The translations under genes were made by a program, and so were the position numbers. Below, one piece after another: positions 40,969-50,159 of a stretch of 64,000 nucleotides of DNA. Within the stretch, counting starts at the first letter, position 1, and every line of letters starts with the position of its first letter. Source of the DNA: Massilia kyonggiensis (GTDB taxonomy: Bacteria; Pseudomonadota; Gammaproteobacteria; Burkholderiales; Burkholderiaceae_D); the NCBI RefSeq assembly GCF_024756235.1, contig NZ_JANUGY010000006.1:465089-529088 (forward strand), written 5' to 3'. The notes under the pieces were generated by a model. The model was not told where the DNA came from. It searched no databases and saw only the letters and a list, made by a program, of their open reading frames with translations.

Positions 40969-42975
40969 TTGTCCCACTGCATCCTGCAAATCGCGCTCGA
41001 CACGCCGCTCGACAGCCTGTTCGACTACCGCTGGGCATGCGAACCCGGTAGCGAGCCGGAAGTCGGGCAACTGGCGCTCGTGAACTTCGGGCGGCGCGAG
41101 GCAATCGGGCTGATCGTCGCGGTCAAGCACGAGACCGATGTGCCGGCCGACAAGCTGAAGGATGCGCTCGCCGTGCGCAGCCAGTTGTCTCCGCTGCCGG
41201 AGCGGTGGATCGCGCTGGCGCGCTTCGCCGCCGCCTATTACCACCGCCCGCTGGGCGAGGTGGCGATGCCCGGCCTGCCGAAGAACCTGCGCCTGTCGAC
41301 GACGGTGGCGCTGGACCGCGCGCTGAAAAAGCTGGCCAAGCTGCCGGATGCGCACGATCCGACGCCCGCCGACATGCCGGTATTGAACGCGGCCCAGCAG
41401 CAGGCGGCGGACGCCATCGGCGGCGCACAGGGATTCAGTCCGCTGCTGCTGTACGGCGTCACGGGCAGCGGCAAGACCGAGGTCTATCTGCAGGCCTGCG
41501 CGCAGGTACTCGCGCGCGACCAGGATGCGCAGATCCTGATCCTGGTCCCCGAGATCAACCTGACGCCGCAGCTGGAAGCGAACATTCGCGCGCGCTTTCC
41601 CGGCGTGATGCTGGCGACGCTGCACAGCAGCCTGTCGGAAGGCGAGCGCATGCTGCACTGGCTGGCCGCGCACACGGGCCGCGCGCGCATCGTGCTGGGT
41701 ACGCGCCTGGCGATCCTCGCGTCGCTGCCGAACCTCAAAATGATCGTCATCGACGAGGAGCACGACCCGTCGTACAAGCAGCAGGAAGGCCTGCGCTATT
41801 CCGCGCGCGACCTGGCCGTGTGGCGCGCGCGCCAGCTCGGCATTCCCATCGTGCTGGGCTCCGCGACGCCGTCGCTGGAAAGCTGGCACCACGCGCTGAC
41901 AGGCCGCTACCGCAGGCTCGAACTGCGCGAGCGCGCCGTGCGCGACGCCGTGCTCCCGCGCGTCAAACTCATCGACATGGAGCGCGACAAGCCGAAGGAA
42001 GGCCTCACGTCGACGCTGATGCAGGCGCTGCGCCTGCGCATGGAACGGGGAGAACAGTCGCTGTTGTTCCTGAACCGCCGCGGCTATGCGCCCGTGCTGT
42101 GCTGCGAGGCGTGCGGCTGGATCAGCAACTGCACGCGCTGCACCGCGTTCATGGTCCTGCACCGGCCGGAGCGGAGACTCCGCTGCCACCACTGCTCGCT
42201 CGAGCTGCGCATCCCGCATGCGTGCCCGACCTGCGGCAACATCGATTTGCAGCCGCTGGGCCGCGGCACGCAGCGCATCGAAGAGGGCTTGCAGGCGCTG
42301 TTCCCGGACGCGCGCATCCTGCGCATCGACGCGGACTCCACGCGCCGCAAGGGCAGCGCGCAGGAGGCGTTCGATACGGTGCACCGGGGCGACGTCGACA
42401 TCCTGATCGGCACGCAGATGGTCGCCAAGGGCCACGATTTCAAAAAGCTGACGCTCGTCGGCGTGCTCAATCCCGATACTGCCTTGTTCTCGCAGGACTA
42501 CCGCGCCAGCGAGCGGCTGTTCGCGCAGCTGATGCAGGTGGCGGGACGCGCCGGCCGCGCCGGACTGGAATCCGAGGTGCTGATCCAGTCGCGCTACTGC
42601 CAGCATCCGCTGTACGGCGCCGTGATGCGGCACGACTACGACCGCTTTGCCGGCAGCCTGCTGGAAGAGCGTCACCAGGCCGCGCTGCCGCCGTACATGT
42701 ACCAGGCGCTGCTGCGGGCCGAGGCGCCCGAGCTGGCGACGGCGATCGAATTCCTCGAGGCGGCGCGCGACGCGGTGCCGTCGGACACGGTCGTCATCAA
42801 CGAGCCGATCCCGATGACGATGACCCGCGTGCACAACGTGGATCGGGCGCAGCTGCTGGTCGAATCGAATTCGCGTCCCGCATTGCAGGCGTTTCTCAAC
42901 GAGTGGGTCGATGCGCTGCGGGCGATGAAGTCGCGGGTGCGCTGGTCGCTCGAGGTGGATCCCCTCGACATCTGA
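40969..42975 (+). CDS. priA: Primosomal protein N' (replication restart helicase)
   Basis: A 668-residue 3'-5' helicase that loads the replisome at stalled forks. Walker A GVTGSGKTEVYL starts at residue 163 and motif II is DEEHDPSYKQQEG. The zinc-binding cysteine cluster CCEACGWISNCTRC plus CHHC and CPTCG lies in the middle, and GTQMVAKGHDF and VAGRAGRAG complete the helicase core. The start is a TTG at 40969 with an AAGG about 8 bp upstream; no in-frame ATG gives a complete 3'BD domain. Directly downstream of the DnaA-box region. Confidence 0.95.
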   Translation: MSHCILQIALDTPLDSLFDYRWACEPGSEPEVGQLALVNFGRREAIGLIVAVKHETDVPADKLKDALAVRSQLSPLPERWIALARFAAAYYHRPLGEVAMPGLPKNLRLSTTVALDRALKKLAKLPDAHDPTPADMPVLNAAQQQAADAIGGAQGFSPLLLYGVTGSGKTEVYLQACAQVLARDQDAQILILVPEINLTPQLEANIRARFPGVMLATLHSSLSEGERMLHWLAAHTGRARIVLGTRLAILASLPNLKMIVIDEEHDPSYKQQEGLRYSARDLAVWRARQLGIPIVLGSATPSLESWHHALTGRYRRLELRERAVRDAVLPRVKLIDMERDKPKEGLTSTLMQALRLRMERGEQSLLFLNRRGYAPVLCCEACGWISNCTRCTAFMVLHRPERRLRCHHCSLELRIPHACPTCGNIDLQPLGRGTQRIEEGLQALFPDARILRIDADSTRRKGSAQEAFDTVHRGDVDILIGTQMVAKGHDFKKLTLVGVLNPDTALFSQDYRASERLFAQLMQVAGRAGRAGLESEVLIQSRYCQHPLYGAVMRHDYDRFAGSLLEERHQAALPPYMYQALLRAEAPELATAIEFLEAARDAVPSDTVVINEPIPMTMTRVHNVDRAQLLVESNSRPALQAFLNEWVDALRAMKSRVRWSLEVDPLDI

Positions 42976-43046
42976 AAATCACTCACTTCCAAGCCGAGTT
43001 CCTGAAAACAGCGTATCGTCACGCTCGTGAACTTCCCGGAGGTGCA

Positions 43047-44483
43047 ATGAAAAAACTGAAGGTCGATGTCGCCGTGATCGGCGCCGGTACGGCCGGCCTC
43101 GTCGCCTACCGCGCCGCGAAGGCGCAGGGTGCGCGGACGGTGCTGATCGAGCGCGGCGTGTACGGCACCACGTGCGCGCGCGTGGGCTGCATGCCCAGCA
43201 AACTCCTGATCGCAGCCGCCGAGGCCGCCCACATGCTGCATCTCGCGCCCCAGTTCGGCGTCCATCCGGGGACGACCCGCATCGACGGCGTCGCCGTGAT
43301 GGAGCGCGTGCGGCGCGAGCGCGACCGCTTCGTTGGCTTCGTCGTCGAAGGCGTCGACGCGATGCCGGATGAGGACAAGGTGCGCGGCCATGCCCGCTTC
43401 GTCGATCCGCACACGCTGCAGGTCGACGACCATACGGAGATCGACGCCCGCCGCATCGTCATCGCCACCGGCTCCAGCCCCACGCGCCTGCCGACGCTGG
43501 ACAACGTGGGACCCGGCGTGATCACGAGCGACGACGTGTTTTACTGGAACGACCTGCCGCGTTCCGTGGCCGTGATCGGCACGGGCGTCATCGGCCTGGA
43601 AATCGGCCAGGCCCTCGCGCGGCTGGGCGTGCGCACGCGCGTGTATGCGCGCGGCGGCAGCGTGGCCCAGTTGTCTGATCCCGTCGTGCTCAAGACGGCG
43701 TCGCGCGTGCTGTGCGAGGAGCTCGACATCCACTTCCAGTCGCGCATCCTGAAAGCGGAACAGGACGGCGACGACGTCGTGCTGACGACGGGCCGCCACG
43801 ACGAAGCCATCACGGAACGGTTTCAATATGTGCTGCAGGCGGCCGGACGCACGCCGAACGTGCACGACCTGGGCCTGGAAAACGCGGGCATCGCGCTGGA
43901 CGGCAGCGGCGTGCCGGTCTTCGATCCGCGCACCATGCAGTGCGGGAACAGCCACATCTTCATCGCGGGCGACGCGAACCAGGAACGCCCCGTGCTGCCG
44001 GAAGCGGCCGACCACGGCAAGATCGCGGGCGACAACGCCGGCCGCTTCCCGGACATCCGCCCCGGCCTGCGCCGTACGCCGCTGACGGCCGCGTTCACGG
44101 AGCCGAACATCGTCACGCTGGGTGCCAGCTACAAGGCGCTGTGCGCGCCGGGCAAGTCAAAATTCGCGGTGGGGCAGGTGTCGTTCGAGAACCAGGGCCG
44201 CAGCCGCGTCATGTTGCAGAACAAGGGCATGCTGCGCGTGTACGGCGAATACCGCACGGGACGCTTCCTCGGCGCCGAGATGATCGCGCCGCGCGGCGAA
44301 CACATCGGCCATCTGCTCAGCTGGGCCGTGCAGTCGCGCCTGACGGTGGACCAGATGCTGGAGATGCCGTTCTATCATCCCGTCGTCGAGGAAGGCGTGC
44401 GTACGGCGCTGCGGGATCTCGCCGCCAATCTCGCGAAGGGAGAAAGCGACATCGATCCCGACTCGGTCGAGCCGGGAACTTGA
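43047..44483 (+). CDS. Dihydrolipoamide dehydrogenase-family flavoprotein
   Basis: A 478-residue class I pyridine nucleotide-disulfide oxidoreductase. The FAD motif GAGTAG is near residue 10, the redox disulfide is CARVGC (C-x4-C), the NAD(P) motif is GTGVIGLEIG, a second FAD motif ends in FIAGDAN, and the C-terminal active-site base pair is in YHPVVEEG. A very strong GGAGGT Shine-Dalgarno supports the ATG at 43047. It stands alone, not with pyruvate or 2-oxoglutarate dehydrogenase E1/E2 genes, so it may be a paralogue of lpd with another partner. Convergent with the DUF1857 gene. Confidence 0.87.
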   Translation: MKKLKVDVAVIGAGTAGLVAYRAAKAQGARTVLIERGVYGTTCARVGCMPSKLLIAAAEAAHMLHLAPQFGVHPGTTRIDGVAVMERVRRERDRFVGFVVEGVDAMPDEDKVRGHARFVDPHTLQVDDHTEIDARRIVIATGSSPTRLPTLDNVGPGVITSDDVFYWNDLPRSVAVIGTGVIGLEIGQALARLGVRTRVYARGGSVAQLSDPVVLKTASRVLCEELDIHFQSRILKAEQDGDDVVLTTGRHDEAITERFQYVLQAAGRTPNVHDLGLENAGIALDGSGVPVFDPRTMQCGNSHIFIAGDANQERPVLPEAADHGKIAGDNAGRFPDIRPGLRRTPLTAAFTEPNIVTLGASYKALCAPGKSKFAVGQVSFENQGRSRVMLQNKGMLRVYGEYRTGRFLGAEMIAPRGEHIGHLLSWAVQSRLTVDQMLEMPFYHPVVEEGVRTALRDLAANLAKGESDIDPDSVEPGT

Positions 44484-44969
44484 TTAATTGAGCAGCGACG
44501 CGTCCAGCTTTCCTTCGGACGCCAGCTGCCGCACGATCTTGATCGTATCGATGTCGGCTTCCTGGTAGGCCGACTTCTTGAAATCCTCGTACATGCGGCC
44601 CGTCTCGTCGGTCGCCGACGGATTGCCGTCGTCGTAGAGGAAACGCACCCACAGCACGCCCTCGGACGGCGCCTCGATGGTCATGGTCAGCAGCGACTGG
44701 GCAATATCGCCCTGCGCCGGCACTTCGTAGCGGACTTCGTGCAGCGGGTGCAGGACCACCTTGTCGTCGATGACGAGCTCGCCATAGCGCAGGCGGCGCA
44801 TGAAGCTGCCGCTTTCGCGGTCGCTGATCGTGCATTCGTCCAGGTGCGGCACGAACATCTTCGGGTCCTCCGCGCGCAGCACGAGGCCGCGCCACAGTTG
44901 TTCGCGTGTCATGGTGTCCGCCAGCGGATTCAGCGGGTCGTTAATCTCGATCAGGTGTTCAAATTTCAT
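44484..44969 (-). CDS. DUF1857 / SRPBCC (AtaL-like) family protein
   Basis: A 161-residue cytoplasmic protein that begins with MKFEHLIEINDP and contains the LWRGLVLRAEDP and LHPLHEVRYEVP segments typical of the AtaL-like DUF1857 family, which has a START/SRPBCC hydrophobic-pocket fold. No catalytic residues can be named. It stops directly next to the convergent flavoprotein gene. Its start is 180 bp from the divergent rep helicase gene. Function unknown. Confidence 0.75.
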   Translation of the reverse strand: MKFEHLIEINDPLNPLADTMTREQLWRGLVLRAEDPKMFVPHLDECTISDRESGSFMRRLRYGELVIDDKVVLHPLHEVRYEVPAQGDIAQSLLTMTIEAPSEGVLWVRFLYDDGNPSATDETGRMYEDFKKSAYQEADIDTIKIVRQLASEGKLDASLLN

Positions 44970-45149
44970 GTTGTATCCCTTGGTGGTGCAGCCCGGGCCA
45001 TCTTAGCGCATGCGGCGCAGGACTGACGCAAAACGCCCATGTGGTGGCGGCTTGCGGTTTACTCAAGCGGCGTCGTGGATTCGACACGAACGTTACGCAT
45101 GAGCGTCCAGCTTCGCTACAATGCTGGGCTGTCCTCTCCAATATTTCCA

Positions 45150-47210
45150 ATGTCCAACACCCCGAATTTCGGCCTGAACGGTCCGCAAAGCGAAGCCGTG
45201 CTCTACCTCGACGGCCCGTGCCTGGTGCTGGCCGGCGCCGGGTCGGGCAAGACGCGCGTCATTACGCAAAAGATCGCCTACATGATCGAGCACCGCGGCT
45301 ACGATCCGCGCACGATCGCCGCGCTCACGTTCACGAACAAGGCCGCGCTCGAGATGCAGGAGCGCATCGGCAAGCTGCTCAAGCAGCCCAAGCAGGCCAA
45401 GCAATTGACGGTGTCCACGTTCCACTCGCTGGGCGTGAAAATCCTGCGCCAGGAAGCGGCCGGCGTCGGCCTGAAGGACAAGTTTTCGATCATGGACAGC
45501 GACGACTGCTACACCGTCGTCTCCGACCTGGCCGTCACCACCGACAAGCAGGAAATCCGCCGCATCCAGAACGCCATCTCGCTGTGGAAGAACGGTCTCG
45601 TCGACCCCGAGGACGCAATCAGGAACGCGCGCGACGAGGACGAAGCCCAGGCCGGCCGCATCTACCGCAGCTATGTCGCGACCCTGCAGGCCTACCAGGC
45701 CGTCGACTTCGACGACCTCATTCGCCTGCCGGTGGAATTGTTCCGCAATAACGAGCCGATCCGCGACCGCTGGCAGCGCCGCCTGCGCTATTTGCTGATG
45801 GACGAGTACCAGGACACCAACACGTGCCAGTACGAGCTGGTCAAATTGATGGTGACGGGCCTGGGCAAGAAGCCGATGTTCACGGCCGTGGGCGACGACG
45901 ACCAGGCGATCTATGCATGGCGCGGCGCGTCGGTGGAAAACCTGCGCACCCTGCAGACGGACTTCCCCGACCTGAAAGTGATCAAGCTGGAGCAGAACTA
46001 CCGCTCCACGACGCGCATCCTGCAGGCGGCCAACGCCGTCATCGGCAACAACCCGAAGCTGTTCGAAAAGTCGCTGTGGTCGGAGCACGGCCTGGGCGAG
46101 CCCATCAAGGTGCTGGGCATGCCGAACGACGAGACGGAAGCGGACCAGGTCGCGATCATGATCTCGGCCGACCATTTCCAGCGCAAAAATAAATGGTCGG
46201 ATTTCGCGATCCTGTACCGCGGCAACCACCAGGCCCGCGTGATCGAGCAGGCGCTGCGCAAGGAGCGCATCCCGTACACGATCTCGGGCGGCCAGAGCTT
46301 CTTCGACAAGGCCGAGATCAAGGACATCATCGCCTACCTGCGCCTGATCGCGAACCAGGACGACGATCCCGCCTTCATCCGCGCCATCACGACGCCCAAG
46401 CGCGGCGTCGGCATGACGACGCTGGAAAAGCTGGGCGAATTCTCGCGCCAGTGGAACTGCTCGCTGTTCGAGGCGGCGGGCAAGGGCGGTATCGAGGCGC
46501 TGCTGCAGGAACGCCAGCTGTACCCGCTGCGCGAGTTCTGCCACTGGATCGACGAACTGGAATCGCGCGCCACGCGTCCCGGCCCGTCCGGCAGCGGAGA
46601 TAACGCCGCCGAGCTCATCGACGACATGATGAAGGAGATGAATTACGAGCACTACCTGTACGAAAACTTCGACGACAGGGCCGCGCAGGGTAAATGGCAG
46701 AACGTGCTCGAGTTCCTCAACTGGCTGAAGGAGCGGGGCCGTGGCGGACGCGACCGCGACGGCGAAGAAAAGAACCTGCTGGAACTGACGCAGATGGTCG
46801 CGCTGATGTCCATGCTCGAGGGCCAGGACGAAGAGCCGGACGCCGTCCGCATGTCGACCCTGCACGCCTCGAAGGGCCTCGAGTATCCGCACGTCTACCT
46901 CGTCGGTTGCGAGGAAGGCATCCTGCCGCACAAGGGCGATCCGGACGACCCCGTCGAAAAGATCGCCGCCCGCATCCAGGAAGAACGCCGGCTGATGTAC
47001 GTGGGCATCACACGCGCCCAGCGCAGCCTGCACGTCACGTGGTGCAAGAAGCGCAAGCGCGCGGGCGAGCTCGTGCATTGCGATCCATCGCGTTTCATCA
47101 AGGAAATGGCACTCGACGTGGGCGACGCGCCGCCCAAGGAAAACGAAGTGCTGACGCCCAAGGAACGCCTTGCCAACCTGAAAGCCCTGCTGGCCACGCC
47201 GAAGGTCTGA
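45150..47210 (+). CDS. rep: ATP-dependent DNA helicase Rep
   Basis: A 686-residue superfamily 1A helicase: GPCLVLAGAGSGKTRVI (Walker A), ALTFTNKAALEM, DEYQDTN (motif II), GDDDQAIYAWRGA, QNYRST, TLHASKGLE and VGITRAQR. Length, N-terminus and the GPCLVLAGAGSGKTRVIT run match E. coli Rep better than UvrD or PcrA. It acts at replication forks to displace bound proteins. The start ATG at 45150 gives the family N-terminus; upstream codons in frame are not conserved-looking. TACAAT at 45117-45122 is a possible -10 box. Confidence 0.88.
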   Translation: MSNTPNFGLNGPQSEAVLYLDGPCLVLAGAGSGKTRVITQKIAYMIEHRGYDPRTIAALTFTNKAALEMQERIGKLLKQPKQAKQLTVSTFHSLGVKILRQEAAGVGLKDKFSIMDSDDCYTVVSDLAVTTDKQEIRRIQNAISLWKNGLVDPEDAIRNARDEDEAQAGRIYRSYVATLQAYQAVDFDDLIRLPVELFRNNEPIRDRWQRRLRYLLMDEYQDTNTCQYELVKLMVTGLGKKPMFTAVGDDDQAIYAWRGASVENLRTLQTDFPDLKVIKLEQNYRSTTRILQAANAVIGNNPKLFEKSLWSEHGLGEPIKVLGMPNDETEADQVAIMISADHFQRKNKWSDFAILYRGNHQARVIEQALRKERIPYTISGGQSFFDKAEIKDIIAYLRLIANQDDDPAFIRAITTPKRGVGMTTLEKLGEFSRQWNCSLFEAAGKGGIEALLQERQLYPLREFCHWIDELESRATRPGPSGSGDNAAELIDDMMKEMNYEHYLYENFDDRAAQGKWQNVLEFLNWLKERGRGGRDRDGEEKNLLELTQMVALMSMLEGQDEEPDAVRMSTLHASKGLEYPHVYLVGCEEGILPHKGDPDDPVEKIAARIQEERRLMYVGITRAQRSLHVTWCKKRKRAGELVHCDPSRFIKEMALDVGDAPPKENEVLTPKERLANLKALLATPKV

Positions 47211-47320
47211 ACGCCGTCACAGGCAAGGGTGCGCACGATTGAAATTCTTATTTGACTTCAACTGTTGCGCGGGAAATACTTCAACGAATCAATTTTCAAG
47301 CAGCAAGCATCGTTAATCTA

Positions 47321-49501
47321 ATGGCTACCGTATCCGACATCACGACCACCCCTCTTTCCGGGTTGAACTATATCGATGCCCTGCTCGATAGCGGTCCCGA
47401 CTGGAACTTCCTGACGAACTCGTCGGGCACACCGATTTATACGCTGACCTATACGTTTTCGGTCTCGGCCGGCACGGAGGATGCGGCATCCGCGCAAAAG
47501 AATTTCACGGGCGCGCAGCAGGCGTTTTCCGCTTCCCAGCAGGATGCGGCCCGCACCGCCCTGGCCTACATCTCGAAGCTGACCGGCATCCAGTTCGCCG
47601 AGACGGGCGACGGCAATGCGGCGCAGCTCCATTTTGCCGACGTCAACCTCATCGCAAGCAACGTGACGGGCCTGTGCAGCTGGCACAGCAGCTACGGCTA
47701 CGAAGGCGTGCAACTGAGGAGCTACGACGCCGACGCCTACGTCTACCTCGACAACGTCGAATGGAATTACCAGAACGCGAACCTGGCCCAAGGCGGCCAG
47801 GGCTATGAAACGCTGCTGCACGAACTGGGCCACGCACTCGGCCTGAAGCACCCGTTCGAGGACAGCATCACGCTGCCGGCATCGCAGGACAACACGTCGA
47901 ATACGCTGATGTCCTATACCGAAGTCGGCGGTCCGTACACGACTTACCGCCAGGACGACATCGCCTCCCTCATGTGGTTGTACGGCGACGACGGCCTGCG
48001 CGGCAAACTGGGCATCAATTCGACGACGGGCGCCCGCTTCCTCGTCGGCACCAGCAGTGCCGACGTCATCACCGGGACGGGCGTGGACGACAAGCTTGAG
48101 GGAGATGGAGGTAACGATATGATCGATGGGGGAGCAGGCACAGACACGGCCGTATTCCGCGGCGTGCGTGGCAACTACACCTTCAGCGCCCTGGCGGGCG
48201 GCAACCTGCAGGTGACGAGCAAGGACGGCAGCGATGGCGTCGACACGCTGCATTCGGTCGAGCTGCTGCAATTCGCGGACCAGACCGTCAGCAGCGCGGA
48301 CGTCGTCAATGCCGACACCACGGCCCCCGGCGCGCCGACGCTGGCCGTGACCAAGAACGCGAACGGCTACGCCGCCGGCAGCAATCCGGCCGTGACCGGC
48401 GTGGCCGAAGCGGGTGCCACGGTGAAGGTCTATGCGACGGACAATACGCTGGTCGGCTCGACCACGGCTGACGCGAACGGCGTCTGGAGCCTGACGACGG
48501 CGAAAGCCTTCGCCGACGGCACGGGCTACGGGGTCTTCGCCACGGCCACCGATGCGGCCGGCAATACGTCCGCGGCGAGCAGCACGGTCACGTTCAACAT
48601 CGACGCGCACGCGCCCGTGGCCCCGACGGCCGCGTTCAGCCAGAACGGCAACCAGGGCACGTTCAGCGGCACCGGCGAAGCCGGCACGACGATCTACCTG
48701 ACGCGCGTCGGCGATTTCATCGACGTCGCCGCCGCGACCGTCGGCGCCGACGGCAAATGGACCGTCAACACGTCGCCGCTGCCGAACGGCAGCTATACGA
48801 TCCGCGCCGTGTCGGAAGACCTGGCCGGTAACGCGAAGAGTGCCAATGCCGACGTGAACTTTACGGTGAACAGCAGCGCCAACGTGACCGGCACCGCCGC
48901 CAACGACAAGCTGGCACCTGTCGCCGCCAATGGCGCGATCGACGGCCTGGATGGCATCGACACGGTCACCTTCACCGGTGCGCGGTCGAATTTCACGGTC
49001 GCCAAGGAAACCTGGGGCTTCGGCGTGACGGACCGGGTCGGCAGCGCCGGCCACGACGCCGTGATCAACGTCGAGCGCCTGCAGTTCGACGACGGCGCGG
49101 TGGCGCTGGACATCAATGGCTCCGCCGGCGCGGCCTTCCGCCTGTACCAGGCCGCCCTCGACCGTCCGGCAGAAAAGGCGGGCCTGGGCTTCTGGATCTA
49201 CCAGCTGGACCGCGGCCTGACGCTGGACGACATGGTGCAGGACATCATCAACACGCAGCCGGAATTCATCAAGAAGTACGGCGCGAACCCGACCGATACC
49301 GAGTTCGTGAACCTGCTGTACGCCAACGTGCTGCACCGCACGCCGGACGCGGCCGGCTACGACTTCTGGGTGAAGGCCCTGACGAACCACGACACGACGC
49401 ACGTCGGCATCGTCAAGTTCTTCAGCGAGAGCCCGGAAAACCAGGCACAGGTCATCGGCAGCATCCAGAACGGTATCGACTACACGCCCTGGCACGGCTG
49501 A
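47321..49501 (+). CDS. Serralysin-like M10 metalloprotease with Ig-like repeats and DUF4214
   Basis: A 726-residue secreted-type protease. The zinc motif HELGHALGLKH begins at residue 167, with the Met-turn TLMSY downstream. A short RTX calcium-binding block (GTGVDDKLEGDGGND and DGGAGTD, about residues 255-275) follows. Two bacterial Ig-like units come next, then a second degenerate RTX-like element, and a C-terminal DUF4214 domain with RLYQAALDR and NVLHRTPD. There is no Sec signal; serralysins leave by type I secretion using a C-terminal signal, but no T1SS genes are adjacent. The ATG at 47321 lacks a clear Shine-Dalgarno; the frame is open upstream to 47252. A terminator follows. Confidence 0.88.
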   Translation: MATVSDITTTPLSGLNYIDALLDSGPDWNFLTNSSGTPIYTLTYTFSVSAGTEDAASAQKNFTGAQQAFSASQQDAARTALAYISKLTGIQFAETGDGNAAQLHFADVNLIASNVTGLCSWHSSYGYEGVQLRSYDADAYVYLDNVEWNYQNANLAQGGQGYETLLHELGHALGLKHPFEDSITLPASQDNTSNTLMSYTEVGGPYTTYRQDDIASLMWLYGDDGLRGKLGINSTTGARFLVGTSSADVITGTGVDDKLEGDGGNDMIDGGAGTDTAVFRGVRGNYTFSALAGGNLQVTSKDGSDGVDTLHSVELLQFADQTVSSADVVNADTTAPGAPTLAVTKNANGYAAGSNPAVTGVAEAGATVKVYATDNTLVGSTTADANGVWSLTTAKAFADGTGYGVFATATDAAGNTSAASSTVTFNIDAHAPVAPTAAFSQNGNQGTFSGTGEAGTTIYLTRVGDFIDVAAATVGADGKWTVNTSPLPNGSYTIRAVSEDLAGNAKSANADVNFTVNSSANVTGTAANDKLAPVAANGAIDGLDGIDTVTFTGARSNFTVAKETWGFGVTDRVGSAGHDAVINVERLQFDDGAVALDINGSAGAAFRLYQAALDRPAEKAGLGFWIYQLDRGLTLDDMVQDIINTQPEFIKKYGANPTDTEFVNLLYANVLHRTPDAAGYDFWVKALTNHDTTHVGIVKFFSESPENQAQVIGSIQNGIDYTPWHG

Positions 49502-49520
49502 TCCGTTTCCGCCCGACCCT

Positions 49521-49555
49521 GCAAAGAGCCGCTACGCCAGCGGCTCTTTGCTTTT
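49521..49555 (+). terminator. Terminator after the serralysin-like gene
   Basis: A perfect 13-bp stem (49521-49533 with 49539-49551) with a 5-nt loop, followed by TTTT. Confidence 0.85.
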
Positions 49556-49590
49556 GCGGGCGCAGTATCATGCGCCTTTTACTTTTATTC

Positions 49591-49806
49591 ATGGATACCG
49601 ACGTGAGCGACGAAAACCGTTTCATCGACATCGAAATCAAGTTGGCCGACCAGGAAAACCTCGTCGACACCCTCAACCGCACGATCTACGAACAGGGCCG
49701 CCGCATCGACCAGCTGGAAGCCATGGTGGCCAAGCTGGCCGACCACGTGCGCACCCTTCGGGATGCGGGACAGGGACCCATCAACGAGAGGCCGCCGCAC
49801 TACTGA
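49591..49806 (+). CDS. slyX: SlyX family protein
   Basis: A 71-residue SlyX-family protein: a coiled coil with heptad spacing (KLADQENLVDTLNRTIYEQ, then RRIDQLEAMVAKLADHV) and the C-terminal RPPHY that ends most SlyX proteins. Role unknown in general. An in-frame ATG at 49570 would add a leucine-rich run not found in the family; 49591 is preferred. Confidence 0.87.
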   Translation: MDTDVSDENRFIDIEIKLADQENLVDTLNRTIYEQGRRIDQLEAMVAKLADHVRTLRDAGQGPINERPPHY

Positions 49807-50159
49807 GCAGGTCGGGGCTGAAGAAAAATTCTTGCAAATATGAATCTAGTATGTTGTATGTGCAATACTATATTTGTTTAAATTGATTGTTCGAGCACTG
49901 GCGGGCGAGTAGGTCGAAGATGTCGGTTTTGGATTGTTTATTTTATTTTCTCTCATTTTATTTGAAAGATTCTGCATGCTCATGCAGGTTGATAGAAAGA
50001 ACATTCCTTCGATTGTTTTTTCCGCATACTCTATTAAATGTCAACAACTATTTTTCTGTCCATATTGTAATCAAATTTAACTGTACGTAACTGATGAGCT
50101 GAAGGTAGCATTCGTAAATACGCGTGTGAACCGTCACGCGCCTTACGAGGGCTGATACG
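49807..50159. other. AT-rich intergenic region before the GNAT-like gene
   Basis: 353 bp with no supported gene. Roughly 49830-50090 is strikingly AT-rich with many T runs. An imperfect inverted repeat with CGCGTG at 50121-50126 and CACGCG at 50135-50140 lies about 20 bp before the next start and could be an operator or leader hairpin. A 67-codon plus-strand ORF (49887-50090) has no Shine-Dalgarno or recognisable motif and is not called. Confidence 0.45.

Noticed and set aside
41205..43046. Apparent N-terminal extension of the flavoprotein into priA
   Set aside because: Same-strand shadow of priA; the flavoprotein has its own GGAGGT and a family N-terminus at 43047.
49887..50090. 67-codon ORF in the AT-rich gap
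   Set aside because: Cysteine/phenylalanine-rich translation of T-rich non-coding DNA, no Shine-Dalgarno, no similarity recognised.
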